From positions 1 to 64,000 of the forward strand of contig DASRXC010000068.1 in NCBI GenBank assembly GCA_035654355.1: 64,000 nucleotides of DNA, given 5' to 3'. The notes below the pieces were generated by a model. The model worked only from the letters and a program-made list of their open reading frames with translations, ran no database searches and was not told where the DNA came from. A program made the translations under genes and the position numbers. This document shows positions 9,133-17,997 of this stretch, piece after piece (positions within the stretch are counted from its first letter, which is position 1; the number at the start of each line of letters is the position of its first letter). The stretch is from JAFAHD01 sp035654355. Its GTDB lineage: Bacteria > Vulcanimicrobiota > Vulcanimicrobiia > Eremiobacterales > Eremiobacteraceae.

Positions 9133-9427
9133 ACTCGTATTGTCCTACGGCAATAATTAGGCACTAAAACATCACTTAGTCGTACCTCGGACTTAGCATC
9201 GAATTTCGGGGCCGGTCACGGGGTTGCTCCACACGCACACCTGTTCTAGCAGGAAAAACTCAGCGTCCGTTATCACCACCCAATCTCCGCATCAAAGCCG
9301 CCCGGGGTGACTCAAGCAGATCTCAGGACGGATTAGGGGCGACAAGCATGTGTGGTACCGCGACTCATCGCTAGGGAACTGATGTGTCGCTTGGTCGGCT
9401 ATTGACGCGCAGAAAGGATCTGTAGTC
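9133..9427. other. Intergenic region between divergent hydrolase and HdeD genes
   Basis: A 295-bp non-coding stretch separating divergent genes, so it should contain both promoters. No convincing open frame, RNA fold or long repeat was seen. An AAAGGATC ribosome binding site sits just upstream of the HdeD ATG. Confidence 0.4.
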
Positions 9428-10015
9428 ATGATTACGGACATCGCACAGGGCCTGACGAGCAGGTGGTGGACATTTCTGTTGCGCGGTATCGTCGCGCTGG
9501 CCCTCGCCGCCTTTGCGTTCTTGCAGCCAGGGTCGTTCTCGACAGTGCTCGTCTACATCGTCGCCGCGTACTTCCTCATTAGCGGTCTGCTCGCGCTGTT
9601 GGCAGGCATATCCCTAAGCGGCGCGGGGAGCTGGTGGGTGCTCGTCCTCGTCGGTCTCGCCGAAGGTGCGCTCGGCATCATCATGTTGACGCGACCCGGA
9701 GCTGGGCCGCTTACCCTCGCGTTTCTCGTCGCGATCTGGGCGTTCTCGACCGGCCTGATGGAGATCACCGGAGCTATCGCGTTACGCGATGTGATCCGCA
9801 ATGAATTCTGGTGGGTCTTGTTGGGGCTCATCACCATCGCATTAGCGATCTACATCATCGTCAACCCCGACATCGGCGTCCTCGCCTTGGTCTATGCGAT
9901 CGGCATCTATGCCATCATCGCCGGAATCTCTCTGATCGCGTTCGCATTCAGGCTGCGAGGTGCCGGGAAGGACATAGAAAAGCTTCGCCCCAGCTCAGCG
10001 GGCGCAACTCGATGA
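9428..10015 (+). CDS. HdeD family (DUF308) membrane protein
   Basis: A 195-residue polytopic inner-membrane protein with six hydrophobic segments arranged as three repeated hairpins, as in HdeD of E. coli, which is linked to acid resistance. It opens with SRWWTFLLRGIVALALA, typical of the family. It overlaps the following M48 peptidase gene by ATGA (stop and start share bases), so the two are translationally coupled. A second HdeD paralog lies at 31737-32333. Confidence 0.92.
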   Translation: MITDIAQGLTSRWWTFLLRGIVALALAAFAFLQPGSFSTVLVYIVAAYFLISGLLALLAGISLSGAGSWWVLVLVGLAEGALGIIMLTRPGAGPLTLAFLVAIWAFSTGLMEITGAIALRDVIRNEFWWVLLGLITIALAIYIIVNPDIGVLALVYAIGIYAIIAGISLIAFAFRLRGAGKDIEKLRPSSAGATR

Positions 10016-10824
10016 CCGACGTAACGCGGCAGCTCGCCGGCATCACCGCACTTGTCGCGCTGACGGCCTGCGCGATGATGCAGGGGTCTGGTGTGGCGTT
10101 CGCCGACAACGCGGACGAACAGCAAATGGGAGCTCAGCTGTATTCGCAGTTGAAATCGCAGGACGAGATCGTCAAGTCCTCGCCTCTCTATGACACGCTC
10201 GCGCCGATCGCCGCGGGGATCACGAAGGCCGTGCAGCCGAAGTACCCTTATCCGATCCACTTCTACATCGTGCACGAAGCGCAGCCGAATGCGTTCGCCG
10301 CGCCGGGCGGCAACATCTATGTGGTCGATTCGCTGTTCTACTTCGTGCACAATACCGAGGAACTCGCCGGCACGATCTGTCACGAGACCTCGCATCTGCT
10401 TCATCACGATTCGGTCGAGCTGATGAAGCAGCAAGAGGCCATCCGGGAGCGGGCGATCGCCGCGACGGTTCTGCTGGGCCCGAGCATAAAGACGGCGCTC
10501 ACTGTTTCCGCGATCGCGCAGCTTGACTCGAACCACCGCTCGCGCGGCGCCGAGGAACAAGCGGACTTGACCGGTGCGGCGACGTGCGCGGCGGCCGGCT
10601 ACAATCCGTGGGGTTTGGTGTGGCTGATGCAGGACTTCGAGAACTCGAACCTGCCGCAGCCTCCTGAGATACTCTCCGACCATCCGGACGACCAACATCG
10701 CGTCGATGCGCTCGAGAAGCTATTCCAGTCCAACCCTGCGACATACGCCCACTTCAATAGCAATCGGAGCTCGGCCAAGCCGCTGGACCCGCCTGCCAAT
10801 GAGGCCGAGAACTTCGTCCGCTAA
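10012..10824 (+). CDS. M48 family metalloprotease (BepA/LoiP-like)
   Basis: A 270-residue exported zinc metallopeptidase. The N-terminal signal has a lipobox-like LTAC near residue 18. The zinc motif HETSH sits near residues 125-129 and the third ligand region reads RGAEEQADLTGAATCAAAGYNP, typical of M48 enzymes that survey outer-membrane proteins. The ATG overlaps the HdeD stop codon (ATGA). No TPR domain is fused, unlike E. coli BepA. Confidence 0.9.
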   Translation: MTDVTRQLAGITALVALTACAMMQGSGVAFADNADEQQMGAQLYSQLKSQDEIVKSSPLYDTLAPIAAGITKAVQPKYPYPIHFYIVHEAQPNAFAAPGGNIYVVDSLFYFVHNTEELAGTICHETSHLLHHDSVELMKQQEAIRERAIAATVLLGPSIKTALTVSAIAQLDSNHRSRGAEEQADLTGAATCAAAGYNPWGLVWLMQDFENSNLPQPPEILSDHPDDQHRVDALEKLFQSNPATYAHFNSNRSSAKPLDPPANEAENFVR

Positions 10825-10854
10825 CTACTGTAGGAGAGCAACACTAAGACAGAG

Positions 10855-11514
10855 GTGACTACAGCAACACAAGGCCGAGTGAACCGACTTTGCGTCGCGC
10901 TCGTGCTTGTGGTCGTCGTGGCGTTGGGATCGACCGGCGCCTCGACAACCAAGCCCGCCTCACTGGATCTGTTGGCACGCGCTGCCGACCCTAATCCAGG
11001 GCTTTCGTCATACATCGCGGCTGCGAATCTGTCCGCGACGCTCCACGCAGGCCTTCCGGTTCACAAGACATTCAACGGTACGGTCTATTACCTCAAGCCC
11101 AAGCGCAAAATCGAGTTTGAGAACGTTTCAGGACCGTTAAGCCGTTTCAAAGACCTTACGTCGTCAAGTCCGTCGTTCGACGAACTTTCGTCATCGTACG
11201 AGATCACGCCGCTTGCCGATGACGGAACGACCTCGACGTATTCGCTGGTGCCGAAGAAAACCGGGTCACGCGTCTCGAAGATCGACGTCAGCGTGGACGA
11301 CAGCAGTGCGCTGGCGTCGCGAATCGTGTGGAACTACACGAACGGCGGCACGCTGCGCGCCGATCAAGAATACGTCAGCGACGGCGGCTACCACGTGATC
11401 AACCTCGAAAATATTTCGGCTCGGTTTCCCGACTATAGTGTCGATGGCGTGTTGCACTTTTCGAACTATCGCCTCAACGCTGCGGTCGACCCCGCGATCT
11501 TCGCCTCCAACTGA
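10855..11514 (+). CDS. Exported LolA-like / lipoprotein-sorting-type protein
   Basis: A 219-residue protein with a GTG start and an N-terminal signal segment (LCVALVLVVVVALGSTGAS). The remainder is beta-rich, with a repeated pattern of substituted strands (TVYYLKPKRKIEFENV, and the C-terminal VDGVLHFSNYRL) like the half-barrel of LolA-type carriers. It lies 30 bp after the M48 peptidase on the same strand, so a common envelope-maintenance role is plausible. The family assignment is inferred from pattern only. Confidence 0.6.
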   Translation: MTTATQGRVNRLCVALVLVVVVALGSTGASTTKPASLDLLARAADPNPGLSSYIAAANLSATLHAGLPVHKTFNGTVYYLKPKRKIEFENVSGPLSRFKDLTSSSPSFDELSSSYEITPLADDGTTSTYSLVPKKTGSRVSKIDVSVDDSSALASRIVWNYTNGGTLRADQEYVSDGGYHVINLENISARFPDYSVDGVLHFSNYRLNAAVDPAIFASN

Positions 11515-11550
11515 GGCAGCGCGGGGAATCACAGCCGCTGTAGACCTGAT

Positions 11551-12204
11551 TCACGCGGCGAGCGCATCGAGCCGTTGCAGCACGATGCGCCATTGATAGA
11601 CTTCTCGTGTCAGATGGCTGAGAGCAAGCGCGACGAGCACGAAAGAGCCAATGAGGTCACCGGTCGGGTTCGGGGCCCAACGTCCGATCGCAGCGGCGGA
11701 GCCCAGCGCGATTGCCGCACCCACGACGCACGACCAAATGTCGGCCGCACGGAACCCGCGGTTCAACTGCTGTAGGAAGGGCGCAGCCTTCGTGTTCCTG
11801 CGCAACTGATAGTATTGTTGCTCGAAGGCTGCAATGCCGACCAAAAGGAGTAGCCCGTCCGCCAGCAGCACGGCGCTTGCGCCGTACTCCAGCGCGCTGA
11901 TCATGCCGAATTCGAAGATCCCGATCGTGAACGGGATGAAAGCGTCGAAGAGCTCCGCTGTCCAGGCGTAGAGCATGACGCCCATTTGGTACTGATTCCA
12001 TACTGCGACGATGGCGAGAAAAATCCCAAGTGACAAAATGAGCTGTGGCAGGTGGAAGAGGTGGCGCGACAGCATTGAGTCGGCTTTCCCGAATAGCGCA
12101 GCCAGAGCCACGCCTTGGATGATGCTCAGCAGACCAAGGTAGATGACCGCGAACGCGTTGCGCATGCGCGTCCGGATCTCTTCAACTTCCTCCGGATACG
12201 CCAA
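11551..12204 (-). CDS. Polytopic membrane protein of unknown function
   Basis: A 217-residue membrane protein with about six hydrophobic segments and a short charged N-terminus (AYPEEVEEIRTRMRN). No known motif was recognised. The TTG start is supported by AGGAGG nine bases upstream. It is divergent to another unknown membrane protein, and the shared 152-bp intergenic region carries a perfect 8-bp inverted repeat. Confidence 0.75.
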   Translation of the reverse strand: MAYPEEVEEIRTRMRNAFAVIYLGLLSIIQGVALAALFGKADSMLSRHLFHLPQLILSLGIFLAIVAVWNQYQMGVMLYAWTAELFDAFIPFTIGIFEFGMISALEYGASAVLLADGLLLLVGIAAFEQQYYQLRRNTKAAPFLQQLNRGFRAADIWSCVVGAAIALGSAAAIGRWAPNPTGDLIGSFVLVALALSHLTREVYQWRIVLQRLDALAA

Positions 12205-12310
12205 ATTGCTCGACCTCCTAGAGCTGATCGGGAGTTCTTTCTTTACGCCAAATTCGCCCGCATCGGCACAAGAAGAGGGTGCGGTTAGCGCGAATCGCTG
12301 CGCGAGCCAA

Positions 12311-12332
12311 CGCTCGCTATCCGCAGCGAGCG
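12311..12332. promoter_or_regulatory. Perfect 8-bp inverted repeat (possible operator or leader hairpin)
   Basis: CGCTCGCT at 12311-12318 and AGCGAGCG at 12325-12332 are exact reverse complements separated by six bases. The dyad lies 25 bp upstream of the ATG at 12357, between two divergent membrane protein genes. It could be a repressor site or a leader stem-loop. Confidence 0.4.
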
Positions 12333-12356
12333 CTTTCGGCGTGGAGGCTTGACCCT

Positions 12357-13181
12357 ATGTGGTCGGTGGTGGGTTTCTCGCTCGCGGCGGCGATCGGCTT
12401 GGCCGTAGTGCTGATCGCTGAGCGACGCGGTACCGCTCGTCGCGAGCATTTCCCCTGGCTGCTCGATGAGGTCTCCAAACTCCACGTGATGGTCGTCGGC
12501 ACCCTCGCCGGCTTTGCTTTCACTGGTGTCGTGCTGGTTGTGACGCTCGCGAAAGAGCGGACGAGCATCGCTCCGGTCTACCTCGACACGGTTATCGTGA
12601 TGTTCCTCGTCGCGTACCTCTATTGGGTCGGCGCAGGATTCCTTATCTCGTATCTGCCGCACATCAGCACGAGTGGCGATTTCGTCCAGCGCGTGCATTT
12701 CAGCCTCGCGTCGACCATCGAGTATCGAACTGTATTCCTCTCGTGGTTTGCGTTGCTGCCGCTGCTTCAGGCGAACGACCTAGGCCGGCTCGTGCCGATC
12801 CTCTATGTTCTTCTGCCGGTTTCGCTCGTGATCGGATCGCTGCTCTTGGCGATGGCGACGGATGGCCTTGGCTTGATGCGTGTTGGAGAGATCTACTTCT
12901 CGGCGGGTTTGGGGATGGCGCTCTCACTCGTGTACGCCGCCGTCGTGGCCTTCGCAGCGCCAAGCGCCCACTCGCTCTACTCCTCGCTGTACCTCACGGT
13001 GGTCCTGTTCTTCGTCAACGGCGTGGGCTTCGCGCTCGCGGCGTTGACGCCGCTTGCGCCGCGTTACGACGGTGTGAAACGCTTCTTCGAGCGCTACGGC
13101 AGGCAAGTCGTCATCGCTGATATGCACATCACAATGGTCTCGCTTGCGTTCTTATGGCTTGCAGTCGTCGGCGTGATTTGA
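12357..13181 (+). CDS. Polytopic membrane protein of unknown function
   Basis: A 274-residue protein with about seven to eight transmembrane segments. It begins MWSVVGFSLAAAIGLAVVL, and the ATG is preceded by GGAGG at ideal spacing, which decides this start over an in-frame ATG 78 bp upstream. Between the first and second segments is a basic loop (ERRGTARREHF). No family was recognised. It is divergent to the membrane protein gene ending at 12204. Confidence 0.75.
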   Translation: MWSVVGFSLAAAIGLAVVLIAERRGTARREHFPWLLDEVSKLHVMVVGTLAGFAFTGVVLVVTLAKERTSIAPVYLDTVIVMFLVAYLYWVGAGFLISYLPHISTSGDFVQRVHFSLASTIEYRTVFLSWFALLPLLQANDLGRLVPILYVLLPVSLVIGSLLLAMATDGLGLMRVGEIYFSAGLGMALSLVYAAVVAFAAPSAHSLYSSLYLTVVLFFVNGVGFALAALTPLAPRYDGVKRFFERYGRQVVIADMHITMVSLAFLWLAVVGVI

Positions 13182-13418
13182 CGTGGGACACTGCGCTCGG
13201 GCTTCAAAAGATGGTAGTAAGAATACCAGGCTACTTGTTTGTGCCAGGCGATGGATTGAATATCGCCAGTGCGAAAGTGAGCCCGTAGCGCCGGTGCGCG
13301 TTTTCACCTGCTCACTAGGGGTTTGCGCGGCCGGCGCGCCGCTATCTTGCGCAGGATCGATAAGCGGCCGTGCGGTCTATTTCGAGCGCGATTTCCCAAC
13401 GTTATCGGCTGACGCCGA
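13182..13418. other. Intergenic region between convergent genes
   Basis: A 237-bp stretch between a plus-strand membrane protein gene and a minus-strand secreted protein gene. A 79-codon plus-strand frame exists here, but it has unusual composition and no ribosome binding site, so it is not called. No terminator with a T-tract was found. Confidence 0.35.
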
Positions 13419-14165
13419 CTAGTACTTGACGAGCTTCAGTTGGACCGTGTAATTGTTGGTCGACTGGCGCGGCACTATGTTGTACGACGCGTCGACGAAG
13501 ACCGGCGTCTTGATACGCGGATCGAATAAGACGTTCGACTTCTGATTCACGGTCACGAAGCGGCCGCCTTGCTGCTTCAGAGTCCCATTCGATGCGACCA
13601 AGATTAACGGCGGCTGTTCGGGCAGCGTGCCTTTTCCTGTGAGCGAGTAGGCTCCGTTCCACGTGTAGACTTGTCCGCCAAAACCTCGATTGACGCTCGG
13701 CGCGAATGACGCGCGCACTTCGAAGTTCGCGTTCCAGCTCGAGGTGAGGCTGCCCGCCAATGAAGCGAAGAACTGCTGACCGAGAAGCGGGAGCACGGTC
13801 GCTTGGATGCCTGTCAGATTGTACGGAGGCTTTCCGCACGTGACGTTCCCGTTCGCATAGACCTCGCAGTTGGAGCTCTGCTTCGGATTCGTCGAGTTCC
13901 ACCAACTATCGGTCGCAACGACCTTCATCCCACCGTCTTTCGCGACGCCTTCGATATCTACGGTAGTGGTGCCCGTGCTGGGTCCTTGACTCGCTGCTTT
14001 CGTGTTATAGCCGAACTCATAGACGAGATGGCGCGGCGCGGACATCTGCGCCGGAATCGGCGCCGCGGCGTTCGGCGATCCGGCTGGGGCCGGCGGTTGC
14101 GCGGCCTGCACCGACGATGCGAACGACAGCGTGATAATGATGAAAGCAATTGGTAGCTTGCTCAT
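13419..14165 (-). CDS. Secreted protein of unknown function
   Basis: A 248-residue protein with a clear signal peptide (MSKLPIAFIIITLSFASSVQA) and a beta-rich mature part containing two Cys (NCEVYANGNVTCG) that could form a disulfide. The start at 14165 is fixed by GGAGGGAG seven bases upstream. No family was recognised. It lies 97 bp downstream of the OYE oxidoreductase gene on the same strand. Confidence 0.8.
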   Translation of the reverse strand: MSKLPIAFIIITLSFASSVQAAQPPAPAGSPNAAAPIPAQMSAPRHLVYEFGYNTKAASQGPSTGTTTVDIEGVAKDGGMKVVATDSWWNSTNPKQSSNCEVYANGNVTCGKPPYNLTGIQATVLPLLGQQFFASLAGSLTSSWNANFEVRASFAPSVNRGFGGQVYTWNGAYSLTGKGTLPEQPPLILVASNGTLKQQGGRFVTVNQKSNVLFDPRIKTPVFVDASYNIVPRQSTNNYTVQLKLVKY

Positions 14166-14262
14166 GAGAATCTCCCTCCGCAATGCCCGCCGGGCGTTCG
14201 ACGCGCAACGGAATCCTCCGCTTGCGGACGTGCGAGATATTACGAAGCGCTCCGAGTTGCTG

Positions 14263-15369
14263 CTAGATCGTTGCCATGTCCACGATCGCTCTCGCTTGTG
14301 TACCGTCAGGCGCCGCGCGTAGGTACTGGGCTGGCCAGGGCACGGAAATGCCAAGTTGTTGAGCTGCGCGCAAAGGCCAGTAAGGCTCGCGAAGCAGCTG
14401 GCGCGCTAGCAGAACGACGTCCGCTTGGCCGGTGCCGACGATCTCGTCGGCCTGTTCTGGCGAGGTGATGAGTCCGACGGCGCCGCTTTTGATGCCGGCT
14501 TCTTTTCGAATCTTCTGCGCGAATGGTACTTGATATCCCGGCGTCATTGGAACGATCACGCTCGCGATGTTGCCTCCCGACGAACAATCGATCAGATCGA
14601 CCCCGCGCGTTTTGAGCTGGCGCGCCAAGTCAACGGTCTGCTCGATATCCCAATATCCCGGCTCGTAGTCCGTGGCTGATAGCCTCACGAACATCGGCAA
14701 CCGCTCCGGCCATGCGGCGCGTACTGCATCGACGACTTCTCGCAGAAGCCGCGTCCGATTCTCGAAGGAGCCACCGTAGTTGTCCGTGCGCTGATTGCTG
14801 TACCGCGAATAGAACTCGTGCAAGAGATAACCGTGGGCGGCATGGATCTCTATGACGCGAAAGCCGGCGTTGAGCGCACGGCGCGCGGCGGCCGCGAATG
14901 CGGCGACGATTCCCGCGATACCATCTACCGTGAGCGTCTGCGGCTGCGCATATCCGTCCGCGAACGGCAACGGGCTTGGTCCGACGGGGCGCCATCCGCC
15001 TTCGCTTTCCGGAACTTGTCCGCGACCGTCCCATGGCCGAAACGTGCTTGCTTTGCGGCCGGCGTGAGCCAGTTGCATGCCCGCAATGCTCCCTTGCTCG
15101 TGGATGAAGCGCGTGATGCGCGAGAGCATCGCGACATGCCGGTCATCCCAGATCCCGAGATCCTGCGGGCTGATACGTCCTTCGGGCAGGACGGCCGTCG
15201 CCTCGGTGAACACAAGCCCCGCGCCACCCACCGCGCGACTGCCCAGATGCACGACGTGCCACTCGTTAGCAAACCCGTCTTCGCTTGAATATTCGCACAT
15301 CGGCGAGACGACGATCCGGTTTTGCAGCGACACATCCCGGATCGTCAATGGTTCGAACAAACGTGCCAT
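14263..15369 (-). CDS. NADH:flavin oxidoreductase, Old Yellow Enzyme family (YqjM-like)
   Basis: A 368-residue FMN-dependent ene-reductase. The N-terminus ARLFEPLTIRDVSLQNRIVVSPMCEYS matches the YqjM subgroup. It carries the substrate-binding HAAHGYLLHEF motif near residue 180 and the FMN-phosphate region VGLITSPEQADEI near residue 310. Such enzymes reduce activated C=C bonds with NAD(P)H in the cytoplasm. The ATG at 15369 has GGGGAG upstream. The gene is divergent to an SRPBCC gene, whose start region it closely abuts or overlaps. Confidence 0.95.
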   Translation of the reverse strand: MARLFEPLTIRDVSLQNRIVVSPMCEYSSEDGFANEWHVVHLGSRAVGGAGLVFTEATAVLPEGRISPQDLGIWDDRHVAMLSRITRFIHEQGSIAGMQLAHAGRKASTFRPWDGRGQVPESEGGWRPVGPSPLPFADGYAQPQTLTVDGIAGIVAAFAAAARRALNAGFRVIEIHAAHGYLLHEFYSRYSNQRTDNYGGSFENRTRLLREVVDAVRAAWPERLPMFVRLSATDYEPGYWDIEQTVDLARQLKTRGVDLIDCSSGGNIASVIVPMTPGYQVPFAQKIRKEAGIKSGAVGLITSPEQADEIVGTGQADVVLLARQLLREPYWPLRAAQQLGISVPWPAQYLRAAPDGTQARAIVDMATI

Positions 15370-15881
15370 CGAAACTCCCCGTCGCTCGAGCAGGTCCAAA
15401 CGAGGTGTTCGCATTGCATTTCGAATTCACTGCGCAGATCACGGGTGCGGCAGACGACATCTTCGATCTCGTCGCCGACATGCCCAATTACAGCCGCTGG
15501 CTGCCGGATTCGAGCGCGTTCAGCGGAACTGTCAACGTCACGCCGTATCCCGTGCGTTTAGGAACGACATATCTCGACGCGGGCCCGATCGAAAAGCCGG
15601 GCGAGGTCACTGAATTCGAGCGGCCGCATCGCATCGGATTTCATCATGTGGTCCAGATCCGCAAACCGTTCACGACCGACGTCGACGCGCGCGTGCGCTA
15701 CCTTTTTGAACCAAGAAACAACGGCACGCTCGTCACACGCGAACTGGAAATGACCATGAACCTGCACGGCGTCCTCAAACTAGCGGCGCCGGCGTTGGTT
15801 TGGGGCTTCCGTCGTGAAAATGCCCGCACGCTCGCGTGCCTGAAGACCTACGTCGAACGAGGTCCCCGTTCGAATGTCTAG
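15348..15881 (+). CDS. SRPBCC family protein (polyketide cyclase/START-like)
   Basis: A ligand-binding helix-grip protein. The core begins FEFTAQITGAADDIFDLVADMPNYSRWLPD, the usual opening of SRPBCC proteins, and ends in the long C-terminal helix (FRRENARTLACLKTYVE). The start is uncertain: ATG 15348 overlaps the divergent OYE start by 22 bp. GTG 15405 and TTG 15414 (with GAGG eight bases upstream) give a cleaner N-terminus at the domain edge and may be the true starts. The ligand is unknown. Confidence 0.78.
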   Translation: MVRTNVPSKLPVARAGPNEVFALHFEFTAQITGAADDIFDLVADMPNYSRWLPDSSAFSGTVNVTPYPVRLGTTYLDAGPIEKPGEVTEFERPHRIGFHHVVQIRKPFTTDVDARVRYLFEPRNNGTLVTRELEMTMNLHGVLKLAAPALVWGFRRENARTLACLKTYVERGPRSNV

Positions 15882-15958
15882 TTCCTCGGTTTCTTGCTTT
15901 TCGTGCCATGTCGTGGTACGCTCTCGCTCATCCTAGCCCCGAAGCCCAGGGAGGGTCG

Positions 15959-17965
15959 ATGAGCATCGCTCAAGACCGGCAGGCGTCTGCGCCAGCGGCG
16001 ACCGTCGCACCCGTCGACACGCGCGACGAGCTGATCTATCTTCTGACTCGGGCATCCGAGCTCGAGCACGGCCTCGCGTGCGTCTACCTCTACGCCGGCT
16101 ATTCGCTCAAGAGCGACCTCAACGAAGGTGGGCTCTCCGCGGCCGAGCTCGACGCCGTGCGCGACTGGAAGCGCAAGATCGCGCATGTCGCCGTCGAGGA
16201 GATGCTGCATCTCGCGCAGGTCTCGAACCTCATGACCGCGGTCGGTGGCGCGCCGCACTTCGGGCGCGCGAACTTCCCGCTGCCTGCCTCCGCGTTCCCG
16301 TTTGGGATCAAGCTGACGCTCGAGCCATTCTCACAAGATCTGATCGATCGTCTGGTGTGTTACGAGATGCCGGAAGAGGACGTGCTGGCTCATCTCGCAG
16401 CGGACCGCGCGTCCGAATACGCGGAAATGTGCAAACGTATCGTCGGCGACTTCGACCGCTCGGATTGCATCCGCATCCAAAACTCGCTCGAACCCTACGA
16501 CATCGACTTTCGTACCGTCGGTGAGTTTTATCATAAGATCGAGTCCGCGTTCGATTGCATTCCGGCCGAACGGTTGTTCATCGGCGATCCGGCCTTGCAG
16601 GCGAATCCGAATTACCTTGATCTTCCGATGGATCTTGTTGAGATCGAGGACGTCGCATCCGCGCGTAAAGCCATCGAGATGATCATCGAACAAGGCGAGG
16701 CGCCGACCAAGGATCATCCCGACGCGCACTTCTCAGTCTTCGATTCCATCCGAAACGAATACGCAGCGCTAAAGCAAGCGGCGCAAAAAGAGGGGCGCAC
16801 GTTCGATCCGGTGCGCCCGATGCTTGAAAACCCGAGCACGCGCGGCTTCGGAGAAGCGCCCGGCACGAACCGCATCACCGACGCGGTAGCGCAAGAGCTT
16901 GCGGATTTGTTCAACAGCACCTACGATCTCATGCTCATGATGCTGCTGCGCTTCTTCGCGCACGGCGGTGAAACTGAAGACGAACTGCGATTGTTGGCGC
17001 GCGGCACGCTGCGCATGATGGCATCCGGTTTGCGTCCGCTTGGAGAAGCGCTTGCCAAAGTGCCTGCCGGTCCGCAGTATCCGGGCAAGACCGCCGGCCC
17101 GACATTCGGGATCGCGCGCAGCGTGCATCTGCTCTCGCACAAAGATGCAGCCTGGGTCTTGTTCCTCGAGCGGCTCTATGATATATCGGGTCGCCTAACG
17201 CGGCTCGCCGATGAGACGAGCGTACCGCCGGAAGTCTCCGAAGCCGCCGCGGCGCTCGAATCGGTCGCCGAACACTTGACGCCGTTCATACCGCAGCGGT
17301 TCACGCAAGCGATCCGCTCCGAGGCGAACGAACGCAGCGCGCGCACGGTTCTCCGCCCCGAGCTGAACGGTCCCTACATCATCCGCAACTTGCGCAAGCT
17401 GACCAATTCCAAGGGCGAAACGCTTCCCGTGCGCCCGATCATCGCGCTGTGCCGTTGTGGTGGGTCAAAAATCAAGCCATACTGCGACGGCACGCACGCG
17501 ACGATCAACTTCTCGAGCGCGAAGGACTCGCATCGCGCCGCGGATCGTCTCGATCGCTACGAAGGTAAAGATATCACCGTGCTCGACAATCGCGGCACGT
17601 GTTGCCACTACGGCAACTGCACCGATTGTCTGCCTTCAGTCTTCCATCACGAGAGCGATCCGTTCGTAACCGCCGAGGGCGCAAGCGCAGATGAGATCGA
17701 AAAAATCGTGCGCGAGTGTCCTTCGGGTGCGCTCGGCTTCATCCGCGACGGAGAGACATACAAGGGCGAGGCGCGCGAGCCGGAAATCTTCGTGCAGTCC
17801 AACGCCAGCTATTACGTGCGAGGCGGCATCCAGCTCGAGGGCGAGCCAATGAACGCCGGCGCTAACCGCGAGCACTTCGCGCTGTGCCGTTGCGGCCATT
17901 CGAAGAACAAGCCGTTCTGCGACGGCACGCACTGGTGGATCAAGTTCCGCGACGAAGACAATTAG
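15959..17965 (+). CDS. Ferritin-like domain protein fused to two CDGSH iron-sulfur domains and a Fer4_19 domain
   Basis: A 668-residue modular protein. Residues 20-250 form a ferritin-like domain of the kind found in VioB-type proteins (DELIYLLTRASELEHGLACVYLYAGY; VEEMLHLAQV). After a helical middle part come a CDGSH zinc-finger-type [2Fe-2S] motif (CRCGGSKIKPYCDGTH, near 496), a four-Cys divergent ferredoxin segment (CCHYGNCTDC and ECPSGAL, near 545-605) and a second CDGSH motif (CRCGHSKNKPFCDGTH, near 641). All cluster ligands are present in both CDGSH motifs. AGGGAGG before the ATG at 15959 decides the start. It is probably a cytosolic iron or redox protein; the substrate is unknown. Confidence 0.92.
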   Translation: MSIAQDRQASAPAATVAPVDTRDELIYLLTRASELEHGLACVYLYAGYSLKSDLNEGGLSAAELDAVRDWKRKIAHVAVEEMLHLAQVSNLMTAVGGAPHFGRANFPLPASAFPFGIKLTLEPFSQDLIDRLVCYEMPEEDVLAHLAADRASEYAEMCKRIVGDFDRSDCIRIQNSLEPYDIDFRTVGEFYHKIESAFDCIPAERLFIGDPALQANPNYLDLPMDLVEIEDVASARKAIEMIIEQGEAPTKDHPDAHFSVFDSIRNEYAALKQAAQKEGRTFDPVRPMLENPSTRGFGEAPGTNRITDAVAQELADLFNSTYDLMLMMLLRFFAHGGETEDELRLLARGTLRMMASGLRPLGEALAKVPAGPQYPGKTAGPTFGIARSVHLLSHKDAAWVLFLERLYDISGRLTRLADETSVPPEVSEAAAALESVAEHLTPFIPQRFTQAIRSEANERSARTVLRPELNGPYIIRNLRKLTNSKGETLPVRPIIALCRCGGSKIKPYCDGTHATINFSSAKDSHRAADRLDRYEGKDITVLDNRGTCCHYGNCTDCLPSVFHHESDPFVTAEGASADEIEKIVRECPSGALGFIRDGETYKGEAREPEIFVQSNASYYVRGGIQLEGEPMNAGANREHFALCRCGHSKNKPFCDGTHWWIKFRDEDN

Positions 17966-17997
17966 CGCCGGACGCTGCCGGTTCAGTAGCTACCTGT

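Noticed and set aside
13183..13422. 79-codon plus-strand frame in an intergenic region
   Set aside because: No ribosome binding site, odd composition and no similarity recognised; it also overlaps the stop of the convergent gene.
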